From the IMG/VR virus record IMGVR_UViG_3300034060_000918, positions 1 to 22,078 of that record: a stretch of DNA of 22,078 bases; one strand, 5' to 3'. A program made the position numbers and the translations under genes. Shown one piece after another: positions 13,726 to 20,981 of this stretch (positions are counted from its first letter, which is position 1; every line of letters starts with the position of its first letter). The notes below the pieces were generated by a model. That model was given only the letters and a program-made list of their open reading frames with translations, ran no database searches and had not been told where the DNA came from. Origin of the DNA: a virus.

Positions 13726-14142
13726 TTACTTTTGTTTATAAAACCTACCTAAGATATTAGCGTTTAACCAGATGTCTTTCTCTAGTACCTCACACATAAA
13801 TTGGTATTTAACTTCTTGATAAGAGAGCTCTGTCTTAGAGTAGCATATCTTTAGGATAGTCCTTTTGATTTGTACTCCTGCCTTATGAGCTGCCTTAAGT
13901 TTTTCATTACTACTATAGTAATTTTGATATACAATTTTTCTTACACGCTTGTAGGACTTCAGGCGTTTGTCAGTGGGCATAGCCTTCTTAGAAAGCTTAG
14001 TCTTAACATCTGCAAAGAAGTTCTTCTTGCCAATGTAGGACTTGCGTTCACCATCTAGTATAACATCCATCTGGTATACAAATCCTACAGCACCATCAGG
14101 AATCATGTCCTCGGTAAATTCTTTTAATCTATAAACCCACAT
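13726..14142 (-). CDS. SegE-like GIY-YIG endonuclease
   Basis: 138 aa. The GIY-YIG motifs appear as GFVYQMDV (20-27) and SYIGKKNF (35-42), with a YYSSNEKLKAA helix (75-85), ILKICYSK (96-103), the catalytic Glu candidate at 110 in YQEVKYQF, and a DIWLNANILGR end carrying the conserved Asn (127). This follows the phage SegE-like branch of GIY-YIG nucleases. Such enzymes either act as homing endonucleases or process phage DNA. The gene overlaps the 90-aa gene upstream by 14 nt, so it is well integrated in the operon, less like a recent insertion than the HNH gene. Confidence 0.75.
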   Translation of the reverse strand: MWVYRLKEFTEDMIPDGAVGFVYQMDVILDGERKSYIGKKNFFADVKTKLSKKAMPTDKRLKSYKRVRKIVYQNYYSSNEKLKAAHKAGVQIKRTILKICYSKTELSYQEVKYQFMCEVLEKDIWLNANILGRFYKQK

Positions 14143-14401
14143 GCTTTCTAGCTATCTGCATTAGTAAATCATTTATATGACGGTGAGTCTCATCAGCATC
14201 ATAACCTTTAATAATATCAAGCATTTTAACTATTACCTTATCTGCTTGATCTGGTAAACAAAGCGGACTAATCTGATCAAGTAACTTCTCGTAATCATTA
14301 TTATAATATGCAGGTATAGTTTCAGGTAACGAATCATGCATAATTCCATATGTTGAATTCTGTAAAATTCTATGTGCTAATTTTAAATTCTCTTCTTCCA
14401 T
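14129..14401 (-). CDS. Hypothetical helical protein (90 aa)
   Basis: No family is recognised. The sequence is almost wholly helix-compatible, with LKLAHRILQNSTYGIM, EKLLDQISPLCLPDQADKVI and HINDLLMQIARKHVGL, and no signal peptide or membrane span. It lies between the primase (4-nt gap) and the SegE-like gene (14-nt overlap), so it is co-expressed with the replisome genes. Conservation alone would show whether it has a replication role. Confidence 0.6.
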   Translation of the reverse strand: MEEENLKLAHRILQNSTYGIMHDSLPETIPAYYNNDYEKLLDQISPLCLPDQADKVIVKMLDIIKGYDADETHRHINDLLMQIARKHVGL

Positions 14402-14405
14402 AATT

Positions 14406-15377
14406 TTATTTTTTTAATGCTTCTTTTAATAAGGGATGTAACACTTTTCTAGTCTCGGGTATACCGTAGTCCCTAACAGAATCAGATAGATCCTTAGACA
14501 TTGGTATGATAACACCTGGCAAATCATATAGCTCTTCATACTTCTGTGCAGCCTTAATGCCAGCTTCATCATTATCAAAGAGAGTACATATAGCTTTATA
14601 CTTCAGCTTGTACATTGACATAGCTCCATTAGGTATCACAGTATTCTCACTGTCTGGGGCAACAACTTCTGTGTTGTAACCAAAATTAGTAAGGCACATA
14701 GAATCCTTTAGAGAACTACATATAACAAGGTTAGGTTGATTAAACTTAAGCTGATCAGTACCTTGAATATAATTCTTTACCTTAAGAAATTTATGGTCTG
14801 TAACATAAGGCTGATATATTTTATATATGGTGCCATCAATTCTAGTATATGCATACAGGTGAGGTCCATTAATAATTAATCTATCAGTATCATCTTCTTT
14901 GGTCATAGTATAACTCTCCAAAGGAATTACATTAAAGTTTTCTAGTATAGCAGAACTGATTGCATACTTAGTCCAGAAAGTTCCATCTTGTTTTGTCCAC
15001 TCTCTTTTCTTGTGATACTTTACTTGATACTTAGCTTGCTTCTTAAAGTTACGTATGTCATCATCCTTTTTACCAGACATCATATACTCATTGTAATCAG
15101 TAATAATTTTTGCTGCAGCTCGACTTGCATCTATATTAAATAGATCTTTGACAAACTGCAGTGAATTACCACCTTTGCCGGTTGAAAAATCCTTGTAGAA
15201 ATAAACATCACCCTTCATATATATACAAAAGCTTGGTGTTTTTTCATCAGGTTTGAATACAGATTTAATCTTAATATCCTGACCTATAAGTCTTTCTGTT
15301 AAACAGCAATAATATTCAAAGACCCAGTAAGATGGTACTTTACAGGGATCATCTAACAAAGATTTTGTACTTATCAT
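14406..15377 (-). CDS. DnaG-type primase-like protein with degenerate zinc region and toprim motif
   Basis: 323 aa. The N-terminal part keeps the DnaG zinc-domain frame (FKPDEKTPSFCIY at 41-53, then DFSTGKGGNSLQFVKDLF at 63-80) but lacks the four metal-binding Cys/His. The C-terminal toprim domain has NLVICSSLKDSMCL (216-229), where the usual TEG-KD Glu is replaced by Ser, while the acidic DND-AG motif is kept at 268-272. The position between SSB and downstream replication genes and the match to known phage toprim proteins of the SSLKD type support a primase role. Whether it makes primers alone or needs a partner cannot be decided. A hairpin terminator precedes the start. Confidence 0.8.
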   Translation of the reverse strand: MISTKSLLDDPCKVPSYWVFEYYCCLTERLIGQDIKIKSVFKPDEKTPSFCIYMKGDVYFYKDFSTGKGGNSLQFVKDLFNIDASRAAAKIITDYNEYMMSGKKDDDIRNFKKQAKYQVKYHKKREWTKQDGTFWTKYAISSAILENFNVIPLESYTMTKEDDTDRLIINGPHLYAYTRIDGTIYKIYQPYVTDHKFLKVKNYIQGTDQLKFNQPNLVICSSLKDSMCLTNFGYNTEVVAPDSENTVIPNGAMSMYKLKYKAICTLFDNDEAGIKAAQKYEELYDLPGVIIPMSKDLSDSVRDYGIPETRKVLHPLLKEALKK

Positions 15378-15387
15378 AATTTATAGG

Positions 15388-15419
15388 GTAAAAGAAAGGG
15401 GAGTGAAAATACTCCCCTT
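15388..15419 (-). terminator. Rho-independent terminator or attenuator between SSB and primase
   Basis: A perfect 9-bp stem (15396-15404 AAGGGGAGT with 15411-15419 ACTCCCCTT) has a 6-nt loop. On the minus strand the stem is followed by a T-rich stretch (TCTTTTAC) ending 11 nt before the primase ATG. It is similar in stem sequence to the hairpin at 4185-4205. It would let the SSB gene be transcribed more than the primase. Confidence 0.7.
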
Positions 15420-15439
15420 CCTATTAACAACCAAATAAT

Positions 15440-16132
15440 TTACAACTCAAAATCGTTACTCACTGATGATGAGGTTGTTACAGGACCATCTCCAAAGGAT
15501 GTAACTGTATCTGACTTACTTTTCTTAATGTGAAGAGCAGAATCAAATTTCATAAGCTTACTATTCTCAGGTGCTACATCAGCTGACTCGTAACCATATT
15601 GACCACGAGCTGGCTTTACTACATATAAATCAAAGTTAGTATAGCCCTGTTTGTTTTGATACTCTTTACCACCAATACAGAAGTTAACAAACTTATCTGT
15701 ACAAGGAAGATCAGAATCAAATTGATTAACAAAAGATTCTATAGTATCATGCTGATTATCTTGCTTCTCAAACCAATCAGTGCATCCAGTTACTTTGCAC
15801 AGGTTCTGAAGAGCGCGCAATATTTCATAGTCACGGTTAACTTTAATACCACTTTTAGTAGTACCATCTTGGTAAGCATACTCACTAAGACGCACTCTAC
15901 CTACTTGACCTTTGTGACGACCCAGAGACTCATCATCCTTATTGATAAAGAATCCCTCAAAGTCTGATCCTAGATCATTACCTTCAAGGCTCAACATTAC
16001 ATTAAAAGCTTTAGGATCAAAGCGAGTTGGTTCAAGCTTCAAACCAAGAATTTTACAGGCATTGTTACCTGGTTGCAATGTCTTTGGTGTTGACGAGGAT
16101 TGTTCTCCTCCGATGTTTTTTGTGCTAATCAT
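15440..16132 (-). CDS. Probable single-stranded DNA-binding protein
   Basis: 230 aa from ATG 16132 (MISTKNIGGEQ). An ATG at 16150 would overlap the upstream gene; the 16132 start has an A-run leader just before it and leaves a 10-nt gap. The body is beta-rich (CKILGLKLE, FNVMLSLEG, FEGFFIN, GQVGRVRLSEYAY, YTNFDLYVVKPA), compatible with an OB fold, and is followed by a Ser/Thr-rich tail ending in SNDFEL. An acidic tip with a terminal hydrophobic residue is a usual SSB feature for partner binding. It lies between the Sak4-like ATPase and the primase, with a terminator directly downstream, which fits an abundant SSB. The call rests on context and layout, not on a decisive motif. Confidence 0.65.
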   Translation of the reverse strand: MISTKNIGGEQSSSTPKTLQPGNNACKILGLKLEPTRFDPKAFNVMLSLEGNDLGSDFEGFFINKDDESLGRHKGQVGRVRLSEYAYQDGTTKSGIKVNRDYEILRALQNLCKVTGCTDWFEKQDNQHDTIESFVNQFDSDLPCTDKFVNFCIGGKEYQNKQGYTNFDLYVVKPARGQYGYESADVAPENSKLMKFDSALHIKKSKSDTVTSFGDGPVTTSSSVSNDFEL

Positions 16133-16142
16133 TTTTTCTAGT

Positions 16143-16886
16143 TTAATCAATGTAAATTTTATCCCAGTTTGTAGTAATATTACCCTCGCTATCTATTTCA
16201 GATAGAATAATTTCTTGGTTACTCAAGTGCCTAGGTCTTGCACCACATGCAATCTCATCACTAGTCTTAAAGCTCAAGATATTCTTCTTACCTTTTCTGT
16301 AAAGATATCCAATAGAATCAGAATTAGATGCTGTAATTCTTTTTAGTTTACCTGTTAGATCTAAATCTAATGAGTTAAACTCAGCACCATCTTTCTCCAA
16401 CATTGTATCTTTCACGTGTCCTACTAGAATAATTCTAGGTGCCCATGTTTGAATATAGGCTACAGCTTTCGTAAAAGCTTCTCTAAGATACTGGTAACCA
16501 GCACCGTTAGGTAGTCCTATAATGGTTCCGTACTTAAGCTTACCATCAGTAGGCCAGTTCTTACCCATAGGAGTTTTCATATACAATTGTTCAGCATACG
16601 GAATACACATCTCTTCTAATGCAGTGATTGTGTCTACAGCAATATACTTATAGGGGTTACCTGCTTCTGTAATTGCTTTACCGATTTGCTTAATCTCCTC
16701 AATAGAGTGAGCTTCAACTTTCATCGCATCTACATACTTAGAGCCCTTTTCTAAATCTAGAATAAGACAGTTATCAAGCTGTGACAATAATGTTGTTTTG
16801 CCAGTCTTTGGCTTTGAAAAGATTACCAGGTTACGCGGACTTGATTGCTCAGCCGGAACCTTACTAGTAGGAAGTTTAATCTCCAT
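16143..16886 (-). CDS. Sak4-like RecA-fold ATPase (phage annealing/recombination protein)
   Basis: 247 aa. Walker A is SKPKTGKT at 24-31, followed by LILDLEKGSKYVDA, and Walker B is YIAVDT at 85-90. The IILVGHVKD strand (sensor-like), DLDLTGKLKR, and the late SDSIGYLYR and RPRHL segments match the phage AAA_24 / Sak4 single-strand annealing ATPases. In other phages this protein works with SSB to promote recombination. Here SSB follows 11 nt downstream, and a PD-(D/E)XK exonuclease is encoded further down the operon, completing a recombination set. The gene lies 1 nt from the 178-aa gene. Confidence 0.85.
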   Translation of the reverse strand: MEIKLPTSKVPAEQSSPRNLVIFSKPKTGKTTLLSQLDNCLILDLEKGSKYVDAMKVEAHSIEEIKQIGKAITEAGNPYKYIAVDTITALEEMCIPYAEQLYMKTPMGKNWPTDGKLKYGTIIGLPNGAGYQYLREAFTKAVAYIQTWAPRIILVGHVKDTMLEKDGAEFNSLDLDLTGKLKRITASNSDSIGYLYRKGKKNILSFKTSDEIACGARPRHLSNQEIILSEIDSEGNITTNWDKIYID

Positions 16887-16887
16887 G

Positions 16888-17424
16888 TTATTTAATTAAA
16901 TCATTTAACCATTTCTTATTACTTACAGGCTTCTTTAAAAGAATAGCTGCAAGATCTCTAACAGTCATTTGGTCAAGTGGTACATCCTGATCAGGATCAA
17001 TAATCTCAGAGAAGAATGTAATAAGATCTAATTGCTCAGAGGTTGCTACTTTCTTTTCTACAGGTGCAGACACCTTCATTAATTCTGATACAGGAATAAG
17101 ATATCTTACTTGACCATTAGCCATAGGCTCGGTAGTATCATATTCTTCTTCCCAGTGTGGATTAAACTGCCACAACCATAATGTTCTTGAAGGATCTTCT
17201 ACTTCAAGATCTCTACTTGCAAATTCAATGTAGATATCTTGCTTCTTTTTAAAATCTCCTAAGAAGAAACTCACATGAGCTTCTGTCTTTCCTTTAGGAA
17301 CATATGCTAACTTAGGTTGAAATAAAGCATCAGGTTGTCCTATTGCATCTAGCAATGGCTCATGATGTTTTCTAAGCTCAGCCACTTTGTCCCTTGAATC
17401 CTCGGTTTTTGTTGATATACTCAT
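16888..17424 (-). CDS. Conserved replication-module protein of unknown function (178 aa)
   Basis: No family is recognised. The central part (KLAYVPKGKTEAHVSFFLG, then DIYIEFASRD, then TLWLWQFNPHWE) looks beta-rich and contains a WLWQFNP block; the C-terminal part ends with a short helical domain (LDQMTVRDLAAILLKKP--NKKWLNDLI) that could be a protein-binding or DNA-binding knob. A QLDLI segment at 131-135 resembles a weak clamp-binding peptide. It overlaps the helicase stop by 4 nt and lies 1 nt from the Sak4-like gene, so it is surely part of the replisome operon. Confidence 0.65.
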   Translation of the reverse strand: MSISTKTEDSRDKVAELRKHHEPLLDAIGQPDALFQPKLAYVPKGKTEAHVSFFLGDFKKKQDIYIEFASRDLEVEDPSRTLWLWQFNPHWEEEYDTTEPMANGQVRYLIPVSELMKVSAPVEKKVATSEQLDLITFFSEIIDPDQDVPLDQMTVRDLAAILLKKPVSNKKWLNDLIK

Positions 17425-18434
17425 CTTGTTGTTAATTTTCTTTCTTGTTTAGGTGGGGTTTCCATTTCTGAAATCCTCATCTTTTCAAATTCTGCTCTGA
17501 AAAAACTCATGCGGTTATCACCATTACGGCACTTAAGAAAGTGTAGTACTAGGATACGATCATCTTCAATAAGGTATTTGTCAGGACCATACATTTTAAT
17601 CTTCTGTTTACCTGGCCTGTTAATACCAACAAGAGTATCCGCATGTTGCAATAGCGCATCTGAACCAAAAATATCAGACTCAAGTATGTAATTACCATAC
17701 CTACCGTCCTCATTCCTTTCAGGATTATCTATGCCTCTGTTTAATTGTGTCAGGATAATAAAAGCTATTGGGAACTTACGTTTAAGTTCTGTTATAGCCT
17801 CTCCTAAATTATACAAAGTATCATACTTGTCCTTTTCAAATGGCGCTTTCTTTAATAAGAGAGAGTGATCAAGTGTCACTACAGTCTTGCAATAAGCTAC
17901 AAAGTTTTTATCCTCATCTCTTATAGCATGAAAGTTCATATACTGTTGTACTATATCCTTTAACTCATTTACAGTAATAGGATTTTCTACAACATCTATT
18001 GGATACTTTACTCTCTCAACGGCATGTTGATAACATTTCTGGAGATCTTCAGTAGTGAGCTTGCCGTCAGCGCTACACAAATACTTATAAGATTTTCCAA
18101 GCACACTAGAGTATTCTCTAATGGCACTAGTCCGGGCTAGCATCTCAAACTGAAACTCTAGTACCCTAAATGATTCACCTTGATTAAGTTTAAAAGCTTC
18201 TCTTACAATTTGATCTTTAATAAGAGTTTTGCCACTGCCAGGTCTTCCACCTATAACAGTCATAGAATGCCATTCTAGACCGTCTGTTGTAGCATCATTA
18301 AACTTATCCCAAGGTGTCTTTAAACTTTTAATCCGACCTTCTTGTCTGCCCTTCATATAGTTGAGCGAGTCTAGGAAACCTTCTCGCTGACTATTCCAGG
18401 GAAGACTGTTTACATCTTCAGATTCATTAAGCAT
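17421..18434 (-). CDS. DnaB-type replicative helicase (RecA core only)
   Basis: 337 aa. Walker A is GRPGSGKT at 63-70, preceded by DGLEWHSMTVIG. The FEMLAR block (96-101) carries the catalytic Glu of DnaB helicases, Walker B is VVTLDH at 185-190 and the motif-H3-like LTQLNR is at 228-233; SDIFGSDALLQHAD and a late basic segment complete the family pattern. The N-terminal collar domain of bacterial DnaB (about 150 residues) is missing, so only about 50 residues precede the core. It should be the ring helicase of the phage fork. The 184-aa protein and membrane peptide just upstream might help loading, which is inferred. Confidence 0.9.
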   Translation of the reverse strand: MLNESEDVNSLPWNSQREGFLDSLNYMKGRQEGRIKSLKTPWDKFNDATTDGLEWHSMTVIGGRPGSGKTLIKDQIVREAFKLNQGESFRVLEFQFEMLARTSAIREYSSVLGKSYKYLCSADGKLTTEDLQKCYQHAVERVKYPIDVVENPITVNELKDIVQQYMNFHAIRDEDKNFVAYCKTVVTLDHSLLLKKAPFEKDKYDTLYNLGEAITELKRKFPIAFIILTQLNRGIDNPERNEDGRYGNYILESDIFGSDALLQHADTLVGINRPGKQKIKMYGPDKYLIEDDRILVLHFLKCRNGDNRMSFFRAEFEKMRISEMETPPKQERKLTTR

Positions 18435-18452
18435 TAATTATTGGGATTTACA

Positions 18453-18650
18453 TTATCTGGGTGTGTACCCATCGATTCTCTTCCATGCAAATATATAAAA
18501 AAACCTTGCCACAAGCAAGAGAAATTCTATAAAAAGATAGGATCCAAAACCAATTGGAGTAACCACATTATTTATAATTGTCCAGCACATTAGTGATACC
18601 ACAGCGGATACCAAAAACTTAGCTAAAAACTTTTCAGAAATTAAACTCAT
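18453..18650 (-). CDS. Small membrane protein with two spans (65 aa)
   Basis: Two hydrophobic segments are seen: about residues 10-31 (KFLVSAVVSLMCWTIINNVV) and 36-54 (SYLFIEFLLLVARFFYIFAW), with a short polar end. No family is recognised. Its ATG overlaps the stop of the 184-aa gene (18647-18650, ATGA), so translation is coupled, and it lies 18 nt from the helicase start. Holin-like or membrane-anchor roles are possible, but the context is replication, not lysis. Confidence 0.6.
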   Translation of the reverse strand: MSLISEKFLAKFLVSAVVSLMCWTIINNVVTPIGFGSYLFIEFLLLVARFFYIFAWKRIDGYTPR

Positions 18651-19201
18651 ACAACTCTATCAGTAAAATGAGATGTGTCTTCTTCATCTCCATTAATAAT
18701 AATCTCACAGTAATTAGCAAGCTCTGAGTCCCAAGATCTATCTGTATTTTGTTTACGGATAAAGTATTGAGAATTCCTCATATACATGAAATTACTTTTC
18801 TCATAGGTCTCAACATAATACAATGTTGCTTGTAGTATTACATCCCAGCTATAGTCATAGTTATTAAAGAACCACTTAAAAGCATCTTCAATATTTTTCT
18901 TGTTCACTCTGGCAGGTTTACCCGTAGGCAACTTACCCTTAGGGAATATAGAAATAAATGTATCAATGCTTGATGCACCTTCCTCAAAACTAAATTCTTT
19001 TACAGCTGGAGTATGTCCAATCAAAGCAAGAGCTGAGTCATTAAGCTTAGCACCCTTTACAAAGTTAGAAGCTTGTAATGCTCTAAGTTCTAGGTGAGCA
19101 TTAATATTCTTAGGCTTGTTACCCGTATGTATACACCATAAAAGATAGTACTGGTTAGGTGTAATCTTATTGGCTTCTAAAAACTCAAATAGCTCATTCA
19201 T
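18647..19201 (-). CDS. Conserved replication-module protein of unknown function (184 aa)
   Basis: The N-terminal part (MNELFEFLEANKITPNQYYLLWCI, then LELRALQASNFVKGAKLNDSALALIG) has a helix-turn-helix / winged-helix flavour, with the T-NQYYLLW helix common in phage replication-initiation and DnaD-like proteins. The C-terminal part (FKWFFNNYDYSWDVILQATLYYVE, then YMRNSQYFIRKQNTDRSW) is a conserved helical block. The position directly between the DnaA-like protein and the DnaB helicase makes a helicase loader or replication-initiation role likely on context, but no ATPase motif is seen. It overlaps the DnaA-like gene by 8 nt. Confidence 0.65.
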   Translation of the reverse strand: MNELFEFLEANKITPNQYYLLWCIHTGNKPKNINAHLELRALQASNFVKGAKLNDSALALIGHTPAVKEFSFEEGASSIDTFISIFPKGKLPTGKPARVNKKNIEDAFKWFFNNYDYSWDVILQATLYYVETYEKSNFMYMRNSQYFIRKQNTDRSWDSELANYCEIIINGDEEDTSHFTDRVV

Positions 19202-19679
19202 TTTGTTCTACATATTTAATTACAGCATTTATAATTTGCAACCTTATAGTCATGCACTTAGGATCATTAATGGACATTAAATCATTTATCTTCTTGACAC
19301 TATGGTCAATAGTAGCATGATTCTTAACAACCTTTTTATTATATATCTCATTGAGAGCGATATACATATGATTGTAACTATGACCCATTCCAGCACCTAT
19401 GTGATATGTTAGTTGCCTTATCAAAGGTATGCGATTAGTTCTAGAATTCAAATTAGTAGTAAAGGGTTCTTCCTTTGAAAAAGTCTTTTCTACAATAGCA
19501 ACAAGCTCTGGAAAGCTTACAGTGCATGGTAAGATTAAACTATTTTCTTGGATGTTCTCCTCAAGTACCTCACTCATTTGAGCAAAGAACTTATTTACTG
19601 CAAAATTGATAGAAGCATTAAGATCTTTAACATGACCATCAACACGCTGCTTCAGCAGTTTCAGTTCTTTCTTCTTCAT
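19194..19679 (-). CDS. DnaA domain IV-like DNA-binding protein
   Basis: 161 aa. The C-terminal half, about 77-135, follows the DnaA C-terminal (DnaA box-binding) domain: SRTNRIPLIRQLTYHIGAGM corresponds to the basic RQ-A-YL--- helix, and VVKNHATIDHSVKKINDL (117-134) to the signature G-RDHTTV-HA-KI. The N-terminal half is helical, Lys-rich and without an AAA+ ATPase. It thus carries only the DNA-binding part and could mark a phage origin or act as a regulator by competing with host DnaA. Its start lies inside the 96-aa gene (41-nt overlap). The assignment rests on motif order and is fairly strong. Confidence 0.7.
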   Translation of the reverse strand: MKKKELKLLKQRVDGHVKDLNASINFAVNKFFAQMSEVLEENIQENSLILPCTVSFPELVAIVEKTFSKEEPFTTNLNSRTNRIPLIRQLTYHIGAGMGHSYNHMYIALNEIYNKKVVKNHATIDHSVKKINDLMSINDPKCMTIRLQIINAVIKYVEQNE

Positions 19680-19929
19680 AGTCTTGCATTACTCTATAAT
19701 CTCTTAGATCAATATAATAGTTACGACAGCTTGCTATATCATTAGCAATAACCTTAACAATTTCCTTAGCACGGTCCATCTTGATATCAAACTTAGATAG
19801 AGCATCATATAAACATTTGTTCTTTATGGTTATTCTACCTTTACCTTCAACCTCAAACCACATCTCTCCAAAGTTTACATCTATAAATGCAGACACTTTT
19901 ACTTTACCAGGATATTTTGGTTCCTCCAT
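19639..19929 (-). CDS. Hypothetical protein (96 aa)
   Basis: No family is recognised. The N-terminal half is beta-rich (KVKVSAFIDVNFGEMWFEVE, then GRITI), the rest helical (LYDALSKFDIKMDRAKEIVK), and the tail acidic with a Glu/Thr run. It overlaps UDG upstream (26 nt) and the DnaA-like gene downstream (41 nt). Overlaps on both sides, in different frames, show an unusually compact arrangement and argue that it is a genuine coupled gene. Confidence 0.6.
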   Translation of the reverse strand: MEEPKYPGKVKVSAFIDVNFGEMWFEVEGKGRITIKNKCLYDALSKFDIKMDRAKEIVKVIANDIASCRNYYIDLRDYRVMQDYEEERTETAEAAC

Positions 19930-20611
19930 CTTGTTCTAAATATTTGTTAATCTTATTCCACATGTCTTCACAGTCCCATTCTTCTTGATTTTCATAAGCA
20001 GCACTCGCAGGATGCGATACCATAATCTTATAATTGTTATCAGGAATTAGATCTGCATACTCTTGAGCTTTCTTACCTAAGAACACATAGATGAGTCCGG
20101 GCTTTTCCCAAACTAAACTATCTAATACTTGTACAAGAAAAGGACGCCATAATAAATAGTGACTACCTGGTTTATTTATCACCGTAGTAAATGCACTATT
20201 TAATAATAACATACCTTGATTAGCCCAAGGCTTGAGATCACAACTACCGATATAACCGGGAACTGCTGTCTTTTTAATAGACCCGTGCATATATGCAAGA
20301 GAGGCTTCTATCTTACCTTTCTTACTACAGCTAAATGCTAAGCCATCAGCAACATTAAGTTGCGGATAGGGATCTTGACCGATGACAACTACTCTTGTAG
20401 TATCAAAAGGACATTCCTCAAAAGCATTAAAGATATCTTTAATCTTAGGAGTGAATCTTTTATTATCTAAGGCATCTTTGAGAAGCTTATCTAATATAAT
20501 ATCCATATCTTCTCCCAGCATAAAAGTTCTTAGCTTGGCACCCCAACCACAAGGTTGAAGTTTGCTTACGAGTTTTTGTTTTACATCTTGTAGGTTTACA
20601 CTTTCTAGCAT
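19904..20611 (-). CDS. Uracil-DNA glycosylase (family 1-like)
   Basis: 235 aa. The water-activating loop is VIGQDPYPQL (77-86) with catalytic Asp80, then DGLAFS (89-94). LLLNSAFTT (135-143) holds the uracil-binding Asn138, and the leucine-loop motif is SHPASAAY (199-206) with His200. This is the fold and order of family 1 UDG. The usual GQDPYH reads GQDPYP, and HPSPLS reads HPASAA. UDG is a regular member of crAss-like replication modules. It removes uracil from DNA and so could guard phage DNA together with the MazG-like enzymes. It lies 25 nt from the divergent plus-strand gene and overlaps the 96-aa gene. Confidence 0.92.
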   Translation of the reverse strand: MLESVNLQDVKQKLVSKLQPCGWGAKLRTFMLGEDMDIILDKLLKDALDNKRFTPKIKDIFNAFEECPFDTTRVVVIGQDPYPQLNVADGLAFSCSKKGKIEASLAYMHGSIKKTAVPGYIGSCDLKPWANQGMLLLNSAFTTVINKPGSHYLLWRPFLVQVLDSLVWEKPGLIYVFLGKKAQEYADLIPDNNYKIMVSHPASAAYENQEEWDCEDMWNKINKYLEQDGGTKISW

Positions 20612-20636
20612 ATCTTAGCTTTCTAAATTTAAATTT
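20612..20636. promoter_or_regulatory. 25-nt divergent intergenic gap
   Basis: Only 25 AT-rich nt separate the divergent starts of UDG (minus) and the 114-aa gene (plus). It holds the short palindrome AAATTTAAATTT. Any promoters must extend into both coding regions; no full -33/-7 pair was recognised on either strand. Confidence 0.35.
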
Positions 20637-20981
20637 ATGGCAAATAAAACTATTGACATTGATGTACTTGATGAGCAACAATCAGTAACTGTAGAAATTC
20701 CTGCAGCAATGTATGCTCAAATTAACAAACTAATTATTGATTTGCTTCCAAAAGATATGGACAGCTACAAACTATTAATGGAGTCTGTTAACTCTAGTAC
20801 ATCAGATGATAACCTAGATTTCTTTAAATACAAAGTTCTCTTTGGACTTACACTTCTAATTGAAGAAGCCGCAAGAGAACAAGGTAAGATTAAAAAAACT
20901 ACATTAGACGTAGAAACTGGTGAGATGGTTAATACAGAGAAAAACCCACAAGCTCCCCAATCTCAATCGACGCCTGAATAG
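20637..20981 (+). CDS. Lone plus-strand protein of unknown function (114 aa)
   Basis: The frame opens with MANKTIDIDVLDEQQSVTVE (beta-like), then a helical part (YAQINKLIIDLLP, LDFFKYKVLFGLTLLIEEAA) and a polar Gln/Pro/Ser-rich tail, ending at TAG 20979-20981. No family is recognised. No competing minus-strand gene covers 20637-20928, and codon content is normal, so it is likely real. It is the only plus-strand gene between 291 and 22078. Its 3' end overlaps the convergent 124-aa gene by 53 nt, so its disordered tail is coded antisense to that gene's C terminus. Confidence 0.75.
   Translation: MANKTIDIDVLDEQQSVTVEIPAAMYAQINKLIIDLLPKDMDSYKLLMESVNSSTSDDNLDFFKYKVLFGLTLLIEEAAREQGKIKKTTLDVETGEMVNTEKNPQAPQSQSTPE

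Noticed and set aside
15656-16205. Plus-strand frames of 103 and 87 aa opposite SSB and the Sak4-like gene
   Set aside because: They fall antisense to well-supported genes, and their hydrophobic content is what the complement of Lys/Asp-rich codons gives.
20487-20681. 64-aa minus-strand frame at the UDG start
   Set aside because: It overlaps the UDG start and the plus-strand gene in another frame and shows no conserved feature.
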